A stretch of 64,000 nt of DNA from Hyposmocoma kahamanoa (Eukaryota; Arthropoda; Insecta; Lepidoptera; Cosmopterigidae), in NCBI RefSeq assembly GCF_003589595.1, contig NW_020656077.1:4771538-4835537 (forward strand), written 5' to 3'. The notes under the pieces are model-generated. The model made no database searches. It was not told the origin of the DNA and was given only the letters and a program-made list of their open reading frames with translations. Position numbers and translations under genes: made by a program. Each line of letters starts with the position of its first letter. Positions within the stretch are counted from its first letter, which is position 1. This document shows, piece by piece, positions 1-10,467 of this stretch.

Positions 1-738
1 AGACAGCTAGCCTCTCTCGTGCGCCCGGGACTCATTTAAGTTAAAACATAAAAGTTAAATTAATAGACCGTATTTTGCCATAACAGTTAGATGCACTCTT
101 GTTTCAAAAATTCGTGTCAAATAAACGCACCCTAAGCATACCGCAGCTTTCTTTTTGTAGCTACGACCATAACCATTGAAGTTCATCACCTAAAAAATCC
201 CTTGCTGTTCTAGTCCCGTCATTGGGCGCCGGGCCTTAGCAACTACATATATTTACTGCCCTCATTGTCATAAACAATACATTTGCGTTTTGGTAGCTTT
301 CGAGATTTTGGCACCTAAAGATTTTTAAAATGTCAATTACCAATAAAACTGAAACTAAATACGATATAAAAACCTCTTGAAAGGGATTGGACATATCATT
401 TCACTAATTAAAATGTCGATTACGTAGTTTGTGACAAGGATATTAGTTGGTACTTATTAATTGAATTGCACCTTCGATCTTTTTATGAAATGCCATAACA
501 AAGGACAATAAGTCCGGTCACGAGTGTTACGGAGATGCTATTGCGGTTTCCACACACACAATCAACAAGAAAATCGACTTTTTAATCTCATTTTCTCATA
601 AACCGTTTCCGAAGCTTTTACTTTGACGTTGGCACAAAGTACTTTGGTGCCATAAAAAAACCTTACATCTGACATCCTTACAAACTTTTGGATGACGTTG
701 GACAACTGGTCAACCGACCCGTACTAATATAGTATGTG
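1..738. other. No gene seen; intergenic
   Basis: AT-rich DNA with stop codons in all frames. The only structure is a stretch at about 269-435 that is similar to 55328-55512 (listed separately). Confidence 0.6.
269..435 (+). repeat. Dispersed repeat G, copy 1
   Basis: Aligns by eye with 55328-55512: both begin CATAAACAA, share ATTTGC..TTTGGTA.CTTTC and ACTGAAACTAAAT, and end with a TTTCACTAA..AAAATGT.GATTACGT block. Diverged and with indels. Family unknown; probably a decayed transposable element. Confidence 0.55.
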
Positions 739-945
739 GGTAATTTTCATGTAAGTTTTTTGTACTCAATTTTGGTGAAAATTTCTTATTTAAATATTTA
801 TAGAATATCATCATGATATATTATTTAATATTCGAGTGTGGTAACCTGAAATATTCTTTAATATTTCACGATAATATATTCGAGTAATTAAATAATAAAA
901 ATTGACACCAAAATTGAGTACAAAAAACTAACCTGAAAATTACTG
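739..945. mobile_element. AT-rich MITE with about 55-bp terminal inverted repeats
   Basis: The left arm (about 739-795) and right arm (about 888-945) are inverted copies; both contain TTTTTTGTACTCAATTTTGG or its complement. The internal region is AT-rich and non-coding. No clear target-site duplication, so the superfamily is not assigned. Confidence 0.7.
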
Positions 946-2283
946 ATGTCCGAGTTTCAAAATGGCCACCGTAGAGATATAGGTAATGATTTGCCGCAAA
1001 AAATTAAACTTTTGAGGAAAAACTACAGTGTAAGATCTGGCAGTATCGCCAATTAGTGCCTTCGCCTGTCACACAAAGGACGAAAAATTTTATTACATTG
1101 TATGTCAGAAATGTGGAATGACGCCTCGGCTACATCTAGCATAACTGTGAACATTTTGTCTGACATGGCGAACACGACTAACGAGTTCGCAAATTAATGG
1201 ACCCTATAAGTTGTTGTCGTTGTACATAATGATACTAGAACTGAACTAAACTGGTCCGCCGCCGATGGCATAACGATCAATTGGGTGCACGATGGATGTT
1301 GAGTACCACCGCGATCAACTTGATCAAGTCATGTTTGTGTTCGTATAATATGTATGCGCATCTTTTTTTGTGTAGAACAGCTTTTCCAGATTATAGAAAC
1401 CAGTGTCGCGGAAACTATACATGTTAATAAATTAGTGGTCTGTTTGCGTGCCAAACAATATACGAGCACGGGCGTCAAAAATAAGTAATCTTCCGGAATT
1501 GACTCGATATTTCGAACCGCAGCAGTCGCTGTTAAATCTTTTTGTATCTTATATAATCTTGTTATCTTCAAACTCTAAATTTAAATGTACCTCCCTTTTT
1601 GTAAAACTATGTTCTGTTTTTGTTTTTTTTTATATTTTCTTGCTTGTGCACTGTTTTCTTAGTACTCATTTTACGGTATGAAAAAAGTCAAGAGTCAACT
1701 TTTTCTTTGGTTTTTCTCACTCCTCGTTAAATCTGAACCACGTTTATACGGCCTATTCCACTAGTCCCTACCGGCTGTCTCTTCTGGTGGGGACAAGTGG
1801 ATTTTTTATACAGTCCACTACACACATGATGCAACTTATTGACATTTTAGTTTACATGGAATTCAGTACTTTGAAAGGAAAAAACAGAGACCAGACAAAC
1901 TTTTAAAGTAAACGAAATAGTCGTAGTATAATTGGTATAAGCTAAGGTTGGTCAACCTGTTACGACCTTGAGCTCGCAACAGTTCCCTTTCAAGAACGTT
2001 ATTGTTCTCTGGTCCGTAACACGGATTTATGTTTATTATTTTTATTTTTCATACGCTTCATTTTCCTGTTTTGTTCCAAGCCTCATCCAATTAACCAACG
2101 TATAATAGCAACAACACAATGTGTATATATTTAGTTACTTGCAGATGTTCTGTTATGGGGGTTGTTTCCTTTCTTAAACAATTACCGTTCGTTAGGATGA
2201 TAGATGAGGGTCTTTGTGATGCAAATCCATTGTTTTAGTGCACCTAAGTACTACTAACTACTATTAGTGCACAAAGTAGCAGT
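946..2283. other. No gene or repeat recognised
   Basis: AT-rich sequence without long open frames, RNA motifs or recognisable elements. Confidence 0.5.
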
Positions 2284-2565
2284 TAAGGCTCCTTGTGAAA
2301 GAGTTCGTCCAGGAAGTAAGGGAAGTACTGCCACCTAACCTATTTCTGCCGCCAAGCAGTAATGTCAGCATTACTGTGTTCCGGTTTTGAAGGGTAAGGG
2401 TGCTAGTGAAACTCATGGGACTTGTCAACTCGTCTCAGGACAACGGGCGCAGTGGCAGATCTTTGCGATTTAAAGCTCTGCGTGGCACTGCAGCTGTTAT
2501 GGACAGGTGTGTAGCTTACCTACCATCAGGCGCACGACTTGTTCGTTCCGCCACTTGGTACTAAA
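2284..2565 (+). mobile_element. SINE-like family C, copy 1
   Basis: Nearly full-length copy of a roughly 275-bp dispersed repeat with about 12 copies in this window. It starts near CTCCTTGTGAAAGAGTTCGTCC and ends near GTTCGTTCCGCCACTTGGTA. Several copies end in an A-rich tail, which suggests retroposition. I see no convincing tRNA head, so its promoter origin is open. Confidence 0.7.
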
Positions 2566-2961
2566 AGAAACTTGCCCAGAATGCACTCAAATTAACTCTG
2601 AATGTTTCTCCACTGTAGGCCTGGACTTGTATGCTGCAGTATTTTATATTACGACGGCAGGCGGCTTACCACAATCTCTTAAAACAATACTCCTTATACC
2701 CCACATTGATTTACGTACTATGACTCGCTTAAAATAAGCTTATTATAATATTAAAACTATTATATTGATAATTTCATTTCAGTTAGCGAAATAAGCATAC
2801 TGTAATATTCTCAAAATTTTTTGTCTAAAAGTTTTTCAATAACTGTTCACTACAAATTTTCGATCTTTTGCTGCGACAAGTAGAGTATGGAATACTGTAA
2901 TCATCAGTTTGAATGGTGCCGTCTTAATGCTAAAACCAAGTAAATTTTATTCATGCACAGC

Positions 2962-3190
2962 CATTGACTTAGAAATTATATGGACGTCGGGTCCGCGCTA
3001 AAAAGTGTCCGCACTTGTAAGGCGCTAAAATCGTATACAGAGCGCGACACTCCGCTTTAGTCTTCATTTGTTCTACTGACAGCGCGATACTGCGATGACA
3101 TTACAATTTAAATTTCGAATAGGTTGACTTGGGACATTTTTTTCGTGGTTTTTATATTAGACCCGTCGTCCATTTATTTGTAAGTCAATG
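2962..3190 (+). mobile_element. hAT-like MITE family B, copy B1
   Basis: 229 bp with 31-bp imperfect terminal inverted repeats (starts CATTGACTTA, ends TAAGTCAATG). Flanked by a perfect 8-bp duplication TGCACAGC (2954-2961 and 3191-3198). An 8-bp duplication with CA..TG ends fits the hAT superfamily. No coding capacity. Confidence 0.88.
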
Positions 3191-3198
3191 TGCACAGC

Positions 3199-3898
3199 GG
3201 TGCAATGGTCAACAAAATTCAATTACTTGTTTACAAATACCGCAGTTTTCTGTTTCAATAAAGCAATTTCTGTGAGTCGCGGAAATAGCCTCGACTACGT
3301 GTTCCAGCAAGATTCAATATTTCGTCCGCTTCGAACTACTCCGTCCAAGCTCTAAGTTTATAGAAATAAACACGATATTTGTATGTGAAAAGATGAATCT
3401 AGGCCGCGCAAACATGCTTTCGAGCCGCTAGGGACGGAATATTGCATAAGTTGGATTTTATATGGGATTTGGTGTGAAATATTGCGAATATTGTTCCGTG
3501 CTAGAATAGCGCAGCGTCAGGTCTGTGCCGGATAGCGCCATGATTGTGTTTATTTAGTACCATACTCCTTCCCAAGTTCTGCAACCGCAAACATTACACC
3601 AGTTGTCAATGATATTATACTATTTATGCTCATTGCCTCTTTTACTAAACTTGACAATGCTCGTACACTGGCAGCGAAACATCCTGTCATTGTCTTTGTC
3701 ATGAACGGCATATGTCATGAAAAGATTACTTATTCGAATTCTCTTACGTTCCAAAACGGAGGTGAGGCTTGTCGACAGAAATAATGTTGTGTTGGTAGAA
3801 CATTGTGCCGTTTACAGACTTGCGGCAATTAAACCTCAACCCCTAATTAAAACTTTGATTCCAGAATTGTGAAACGCTTGCATGTATTAAAAGTTATC
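3199..3898. other. No gene or repeat recognised
   Basis: Intergenic AT-rich sequence with a few CpG-containing patches (about 3280-3560). No open frame or repeat I can support. Confidence 0.5.
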
Positions 3899-4161
3899 TT
3901 AGGCTCAACTCACACTGGCGCACAGTCGAAGCGTCGCTTCGCGTCCTGTTCTTCAACTGCAACGACTGTCGCGCGACGACACTCGCATTAGTGCCCCCGG
4001 ATCACAGTGTGGTCGGCGTCTGACGCTTCACTGCGCTCAAGTGGCGCGCGAACCCGCTCGACTGCATGCAAGTGTCGGCGCGCGTCGACGCCCGTTTCCA
4101 TATTTGCATAACTCAAATTTGTACCTTAATAATGGGAAATTGGAAATGAATATACTATAAG

Positions 4162-4365
4162 CATTGACTTACAATTATATGGACGTCGGGTCCGCGCTAA
4201 AAAGTGTCCGCACTTGTAANNNNNNNNNNCTTTAGTCTTCATTTGTTCTACGGACAGCGCGATACTGCGATGACATAACAATTTAAATTTCGAATAGGTT
4301 GACTTGGGACATTTTTTTCGTGGTTTTTGTATTAGACGCGTCGTCCATTTATTTGTAAGTCAATG
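4162..4365 (+). mobile_element. hAT-like MITE family B, copy B2, nested in A1
   Basis: CATTGACTTA...TAAGTCAATG ends with a perfect 8-bp target duplication ACTATAAG (4154-4161, 4366-4373). It contains an assembly gap. Insertion into A1 dates B2 as younger than A1. Confidence 0.88.
4220..4229. other. Assembly gap of 10 N
   Basis: Ten Ns inside B2. Compared with B1, about 34 bases are missing between CACTTGTAA and CTTTAG, so the N count appears to be a placeholder and not a measured length. Confidence 0.85.
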
Positions 4366-4675
4366 ACTATAAGCGAAAAATGACGCGTCGCGACATTTCG
4401 TCTCTGCGCCAGTGGGAGTTGAGCCTAACAATTTCGTTCATGTCCTAAGTGTACGCTTTGGCAGACATTTGATAAAGCGGGAAAACATTTCTGTGATACT
4501 CATTAGGTGCTTTTCACAAATATCTTTTGTACCAACGAAGCAGGAAAATTTTAATAAGCTGGCAAGTAAAGTGGGTATTAAAACAATTATTGTCTGACTT
4601 TTCCGCATTTTTTGTGTTGTGTCATTACCAGAGATATTATTTATACTTGACAGGCATCATCACACCACCTTTTTT

Positions 4676-4873
4676 AATAATACCAAGTGACGGGACGAAC
4701 GAGTGGTGCGCCTGATGGTGAACTACACGCATATCCGTGACAGTTGCAGTGTCAGTCAGATCTTTAAATCGCAAAGATGTAAGGGGCACTCCTACTGAGC
4801 CCGTCATCCTGAGACATACGTTGACAAGTCCTATGTGCATGTGATTTCACCAGTATCCCTCTAAAACCTTCAA
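4676..4873 (-). mobile_element. SINE-like family C, copy 2 (partial)
   Basis: Inverted copy starting near TACCAAGTGACGGGACGAAC and ending inside the element near 4873. The part that would hold the GAGTTCGTCC end is missing. Confidence 0.65.
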
Positions 4874-5773
4874 GGAAATGATAATCCGCTCTCAAATCCT
4901 TATAGTCATTTTTCTTCCTTTTAATTTAACGAAAAATGTAAAAATCCCCTGTTACTCTTAAGACAGAATAATTGAACCCCATGTTATGACTTGACATTAT
5001 GTCAAATCCCCGTACCAGAGTAAAATCCTCGAATAAACAGTATTTACCAGAGCCCACCTGTCGGTTTTGTCTGCAGCGTAGTATTATTTCATACGCATTG
5101 CGGTGCTATTCAGTGCTGGCTCATGGAACACACACACTATATTTCAGCAACTAAAACCAGCAACGGATATGGTAGATGAGTAAATGGTCAATTGTGAGGG
5201 TGCCTTAAATAGGCGCCTGGTGATCTAATGAAAAATGAGTAAATTCAAAACAAAAAAAAAGTTTGTAAGATAAGCGCATGGAATTTATTAGGAGGATTGA
5301 CTTTTATTATTCATAGTCAGGATTACAAGTAACTAATGCCATTTTTAAAGGACACATAGCGAATGTTACCAATACGTTATCGTGATGTATTTTTAACCCC
5401 AGACACAAAAAGAAAGGAGGTTTAAATTGGAACCTATTGGTCTTTCGGCGACTAAACGGGTGTCTGATTTCAAAGCGGTTGTTTCATGTGAAGACTGGTT
5501 TAAACGAGATGGTTTGTTACTGTTTTTGATGAACGTCTATTTGGCTGTTTAAAAATTATCGTTGCTTTTGTATAAATTAAATGTTAAACAGTCCTTTGTT
5601 GTGCCTGTCTGCACGTCTGCACTTTAAGAAGGATTATAAGGAGATGTCTGACGCATGCAAAAAAAAAGAAAAAGTAAGATTAAATCATATGATGGAAAAA
5701 AATGAATGAAATAATTAATGATGTAAATGATTATGAATACCAGAATCACAATATTGTAGATTGCCGAGTATAT
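4874..5773. other. No gene or repeat recognised
   Basis: AT-rich intergenic sequence; nothing recognisable on either strand. Confidence 0.5.
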
Positions 5774-6293
5774 ACAGGGTTTAAATTTGAGACGGGGCAG
5801 CAAGGCCAGCTACCTTAATTGTTGTAGCTACAGGAAAACGGTTCTAGACGACTATCGATGAATTTTGAAGATAACGAAAAGCAAAATAACTAAAAAAGTT
5901 ATTTTGCTTTTCGTTATTGTTTTTATTTTGTAATACCTAATACGTTGTCAATTTGTTACTTTCCTTAACTACCTAGAATAACTGATTACTAAATAGGTCC
6001 CTACAAAAAGTATGGTAAAAAGTTTTTGGCAATTTCTGCCATTTCGAGTATTCTTACCTCAGTTGATCCCATAGAGACTATTGATCCTTACCAGAGACCG
6101 GATCGAATGGCACAAAAAAGTTTTGTAAAAATTGCCTTTTATCTTGCTGACTGTATCATTTTTTCAAAATCTGTGAATGACAATCAAAATATCTTCAAAA
6201 TTCATGGATAGTCTTCTAGAACCGTTTTCCTGTAACTACAACGATGAACGAAGGTAGCTGGCCTTGCTACCCCGTCTCAAATTTACACCCTGT
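5774..6293. mobile_element. MITE K with about 100-bp terminal inverted repeats
   Basis: The left end (ACAGGGTTTAAATTTGAGAC) and the complement of the right end (ACAGGGTGTAAATTTGAGAC) align for about 100 bp, through GGCCAGCTACC and GGAAAACGGTTCTAGA to GAATTTTGAAGATA. The interior has no convincing protein. A second, perfect hairpin lies next to the left arm (5871-5917). No clear target duplication. Confidence 0.8.
5871..5917. repeat. Perfect 21-bp hairpin
   Basis: Left stem 5871-5891 (ATAACGAAAAGCAAAATAACT), loop AAAAA at 5892-5896, right stem 5897-5917 is its exact reverse complement. Lies inside MITE K. Confidence 0.9.
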
Positions 6294-6373
6294 GTAGAAA
6301 ATAGTATTAATGACTTCTATAGCTCTACAAATTTTAACGTGGGATTGATGAGATGATATTTAAAAACAATTAG

Positions 6374-6675
6374 GTACATCATCATCATCAACCCATTTAT
6401 ACGTCCCAGTGGTGGGCACGGGCCTCTCTCAGGCGAGGGTCTAGGCCAATAGTCCGTCACGCTGGCCCAATGCGGGTTGCGGACTTCACGCGTTTTCCGT
6501 GGGTTTCTGAACCTTCTCCGACGTGCAAGTTTAATTAAGATGTTTTCCTTCACTTTTTGGTGAATTCCAGATTAAATTTCGCACGTAAATTCCGAATAAT
6601 TCAGTAGTGCGAGGCTAGATTCGAACCTACGGTCTCTGTTTGAGAGGTGATAAGTTAAACCATTAGCGTCCAGTA
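6374..6675 (-). mobile_element. tRNA-derived SINE, family F, copy 1
   Basis: Read on the minus strand it has a tRNA-like head with a B-box-like GGTTCGAATCT (about 6610-6622), a body with a GTGAAGGAAAACATC block, then the segment around GGGACGTATAAATGGGTTGATG ending in (GATGAT)n at 6377-6391. This architecture and tail are typical of lepidopteran SINEs that share an RTE LINE 3' end (from memory). Confidence 0.65.
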
Positions 6676-6835
6676 GTCCGCGTTGCCGCCGCACGGGCAC
6701 CGCGTGGCCGCCGCGTGTCAGGCTCGCCCGCGTGCCCAGGACGCGTATTTTGGCATGACACACACACGCGGTCGCTGCGCGGCGGCAACGGGGACTCCGC
6801 TCGCTGAGCGCGATGAAATACGTGTCGAATATCAT
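6676..6835. repeat. GC-rich inverted-repeat stretch
   Basis: Contains GCGTTGCCGCCGCAC near the left and GCGCGGCGGCAACG near 6777-6791, roughly inverted, with a very high CG content against an AT-rich background. Possibly a small GC-rich MITE adjoining SINE F1. Boundaries are uncertain. Confidence 0.4.
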
Positions 6836-7247
6836 GATTTTTCAGAAAAGCCTTTTATTTTTAAAATCTGGTACATTGCATCTAAAACACCTAGTGCAAT
6901 ATTGTAATAGTTGAGCAAACCTATATTCAATAATGTATTATTAGCCATTAGTTCTGTCACTCGCATTAAAGGCCTTTGGTTACGACTGGTTTTATAATAG
7001 ATCTGCCATCAGTTTATATATTACAGTCCAATCAATTGGAATCCTATCGTTCATTACGCAAGCCAATCATACCAGGACTTAGCGCATGTATTGTGGCCTG
7101 CGCTGCCTGTACCTGCGTATACTGCGTATATTATAGTGAACATGTGCAGCTGCGTGACAAAGGTTTGTGTTAAATCAAATTAAACAAAATAAAATAGTGA
7201 AGTATAATAATCTTTATTTCTACTACAGTATTAAGAATTATATTTTT
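6836..7247. other. No gene or repeat recognised
   Basis: AT-rich sequence between repeats. Confidence 0.5.
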
Positions 7248-7535
7248 AACCGGCTCCAAAAAAGGAGGAGGTTCTCAATTCGTCTGTATTTTTTTTTTTT
7301 TGTATGTATACTACGCGATAACTTATACTTGTGAACCGATTTTGATGATTTTTTTTTTTTTGGAAAGAAGGTACCTAGGTGATAACCTCATTCAAATTTG
7401 AAGAAAATATTCCACCTCTGAGGGTAGCAAACTAGGGGATGAATCCAGTTTCGCGGACTTTCCGGTAACCGATTTCAATAAAATTTGGCAAATAGGTGTA
7501 ATTCTACGAACTTTTTAGATCGGTTTTTTTACGTA
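7248..7535 (+). repeat. Dispersed repeat E, copy E1
   Basis: Begins AACCGGCTCCAAAAAAGGAG, passes through GTTCTCAATTCG, a T-run, TTCAAATTTGAAGAAAATAT, ATTCCACCT and ends AGATCGGTTTTTTTA. Aligns with 57858-58142 (same strand), 26622-26817 and 33378-33626 (opposite strand). A non-coding interspersed element; family not assigned. Confidence 0.65.
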
Positions 7536-7582
7536 CAAAGACACGACAGACGTAAGCACATAGAAAAATTCGTGAGGTCCGT

Positions 7583-7672
7583 TGGTTCGTTCCGTGGCTT
7601 AGTTGGTATAGCGTCTGGCACGGTATGCAAGAAGACGTCGGTTCGAATCCGACCGGATCGAAGGAATTTTTT
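7583..7672 (+). mobile_element. tRNA-like SINE module next to E1
   Basis: Has an A box (TGGCTTAGTTGG, about 7595-7606) and a canonical B box (GGTTCGAATCC) with a self-pairing T arm (GTCGG..CCGAC). The putative acceptor ends do not pair and no clean 7-base anticodon loop forms, so this is a tRNA-derived SINE head and not a functional tRNA. A similar A-box segment follows another E copy at about 26985-27078. Confidence 0.6.
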
Positions 7673-7675
7673 CTG

Positions 7676-8497
7676 AGTGTTTTTTCTGAGTGTTCGATCT
7701 TTGTATTAATAATTATAACAAACTAGTGGAGTAATTTCACAAAAAATAATTGAATATCAATTCAATAAAAATTTAACTAATAATATTTATTTATTATGTA
7801 AATATTGATTTTAAACATATTTTTTGAATTTACTTGAGTGTTTTCTTTACTTTTATTAGTGAAAGAGCATGTGCATGTATATTAAATTCGTACGCTCTCA
7901 ATTAAATATTATATTTAAGTTCATCCTGTAATCTGGAGATTGCCTGGAAGAGAGTATTATCTAGCAACAAGGCAAAAATGTTGTAATTGTCTTTTGTTTT
8001 TTTTATTGTGTTTGTTCTTGTGTGCAATAAAGAATATTTGTCTTGTATGTCGGTTTAGTTTATTTTCCAAATTCGTGTACCAAAACAAGAAAGTATACTT
8101 TCCCTGAAAATACTTAGACCAATGATCCAAGCGCTTTTGCGTATTTTTCTGTTGCTCGTGAAATAAACAGCTACGCTCGTAGCAACGTAGCCGAACCGTA
8201 TCCGTACGGAAAGCTGGCGTCAACTGAATTGAAAAATCTCGTCGATTCTGTAAAAGGACGTTCGGAATAATCACGGTATGCGCTCGTACCGGCTTATTTT
8301 ATCAACTGAGGAATAGGGAAAAATGTTTAAAGGAATCATGAGGCCGATTTTAATGAAAACTAAAACTGCATTGTTAATTTATTGCAGAGGCCATGAAATA
8401 AGGGATTGCTGAACGAATACGCGTTACAAGGCTGAGCATCGGCGAGGCTTTGTATTAATACACGCAGTAGTAATTATAATAATAACGCGTACATACT
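7676..8497. other. No gene recognised
   Basis: AT-rich. The 7717-7750 segment (AACTAGTGGAGTAATTTCAC) resembles 41272-41300, so part of this stretch probably belongs to a decayed SINE. Confidence 0.45.
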
Positions 8498-8562
8498 CAC
8501 AGCCCCGCACTAGGGAAACCCTGAATCGCGGGTGCCTTTTACACTCACATAGACAACACATA
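8498..8562 (-). mobile_element. tRNA-derived SINE family D, fragment D1
   Basis: Matches the distal (3') part of family D: AGCCCCGCACTAGGGAAACC followed by the ACATAGACAAC block. The tRNA-like head is absent. Confidence 0.6.
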
Positions 8563-9556
8563 GAAAAATTTTTAAAACTTGTATGGCAAAATATCAATTC
8601 TCACCTAACGCATCTTCGGTGGAAATGGTCGGGATTGACGAGGATGGGCGAGACGAGATTTGAAATATTTGTTGTTGTAACATTGAACCGTATTGCTGCC
8701 GACATAGACTCTTTATTAACTCTGCAACGGAAACACGATTCACGGTGACTCGTACGATATCGCGCGAGCTCGCGCGTGCTCGCGATGACTATTAATGTTT
8801 TTTTTTTTTTTTTTTTTTATACCTGACAGGCAAATGACTCCACTCCACCTGATGTAAATCGCGAGATTGTGGGATACAGTTGCGTACATTGAAATGTAAA
8901 CGTTGACATATTTTTGGAATTATGTGAATGAGAATTAGATTAATATGTATGTCAAAAATTGTACTTTGTGCTGTTTTCAAATGTAATCACGACGGTATAC
9001 TTTTGTTTCAGAGAAAAATAAACAAACTACATGTATCCATATCATTTTCGTAAATATTTATACAGTGCATATTAAAAATATACACGTTTTGGATTGTGAT
9101 TTTATCATAATTATGTAACCACTTTTAAAACATTGCATCATTTTCAAAAATATATATACACAATACAGTTGCAATATAACGTAAACATACCAGCGCCAGT
9201 TGTTAACTTTTTTATGTGTATTTTGCAAGTTCGTAATATTTGCCCTGGGATAAAAGATTATATAAAAAAGTTATTAGAGGGTACAAACAGCTTATATTAC
9301 AACATGATTATTTCTTCTTACAGTATCTTCATCTTATTCTGGGACATGGTACTTTAGCCGCATGTTTATGGCTTGACGAATTGAACAACACTGTATCTTC
9401 ACTATCCATAACCCTAGCGCGAGATCACGAGTGCTCGCGAGTGCTCGTGCGAGACCGCGCGCGCTCTTTTTGATGGAAATAGGTCGGCGAGATTTCAATT
9501 CCTCGCCTCGCCTCGTCTCGTCTCGCCAGTGGGAAAGCACTTTCATGCTTACATTA
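8563..9556. other. No gene; GC-rich patches and a T-run
   Basis: Holds a 21-T run at 8798-8818 and CG-rich patches at about 8750-8785 and 9415-9535 (CGCGAGC- and CTCGCCTCG-type repeats) that may be ends of decayed elements. Confidence 0.45.
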
Positions 9557-9612
9557 CCGTTTGGCGGTAGAAATAGGTAAGGCAGTACCTCACTGGACGA
9601 ACTCTTTCACAA
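9557..9612 (-). mobile_element. SINE-like family C, short fragment
   Basis: About 55 bp matching the GGCGGTAGAAATAGGTAAGG to GGACGAACTCTTTCACAAGG end of family C. Confidence 0.55.
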
Positions 9613-10302
9613 GGACTACTATTGCTACTATTGTACTAGTTATTAAAAATTTTGTTTTTAATATCCTACTTGTGTAAGTAGCCTCTTATTTCGAATCTGT
9701 TCTACTCTGCTTTTTTTGTTTCTATCTGAAATAATGTTTAATTGCAATGTTTCTGACTGAAGGTCTTTGTATCTAGGGCATGCAATTAATAAAAAAATGT
9801 AGATGTAACGGCTATGTGACCCACGGATAGGCACGTATAATCCTCTAAAAATATCTATCTAAAAGATGTATATCTCCGAGATGAAACGTTGGTATAAGTA
9901 TTCAAAACAAAACAGATAGGTATCTAACTCGTAGCATAAATTATTTAAAAGGCTTGAGTCGTATCTTGAAATTTCGTCAATAGCGGACTTTAAGGAAATT
10001 TTGTTTTAATCGGAAAACTTTCCCCCCCAAAAGCTTTGCTACAATGTTATCGCTAATCAAATTAATTGGACTTTTGATTTTCCAATCTTCTTCCCGTACA
10101 GCCGTAGATACTTAAGGTACAAGAAAATAAACAGAGTTGAAAGAATATATTACCTACTAGTGAATGTAGCAATGGGAATAATGATGAACTTGATGAGTCT
10201 TAAAAATATGTACCTATTGTTTTATAATTTAAAAAACTGAGTTAAATAATTTCTCGCCACGGTTTTGATTTGCCACATAGAAAGGAGGTGTTAATTAACT
10301 GC
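9613..10302. other. No gene or repeat recognised
   Basis: AT-rich sequence only. Confidence 0.5.
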
Positions 10303-10467
10303 CTTGTGGCCGAACGGTTACGGTTTTTATTTATTTATTAATACAAATGTATGGCTTACCTACATTTTTTTATCTCGTGAGTTTGAATGTAATTTGTGTA
10401 CATGTGTCCATGGCAGGCGCGACCCAGGTTCTCCTAGTGCGCGACTAAGAGCGTGTGTGTGTTAAAA
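10303..10467 (+). mobile_element. tRNA-derived SINE family D, copy D2 (internally deleted)
   Basis: Starts GCCTTGTGGCCGAACGGTTAC (A-box region), lacks the B box, then has the CTCGTGAGTTTGAATGTAATT, TGTCCATGGCAGGCGCG and CTAGTGCG blocks and an A-rich end. Confidence 0.6.

Larger units (their letters stand above)
3902..4425 (+). mobile_element. MITE family A, copy A1, interrupted by B2
   Basis: Starts GGCTCAACTCACACTGGCGC and ends with the inverted counterpart GCGCCAGTGGGAGTTGAGCC. GC-rich interior with many CG dinucleotides. TTA precedes and TAA follows. A related copy at 38753 has TTA on both sides, which fits a PIF/Harbinger-type 3-bp target. A family B element sits inside (4162-4365); without it and one target copy, A1 is about 312 bp. 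Confidence 0.8.

Noticed and set aside
7583..7672. Possible tRNA gene
   Set aside because: A and B boxes are present, but the acceptor stem does not pair and no proper anticodon loop forms; it is a SINE head.
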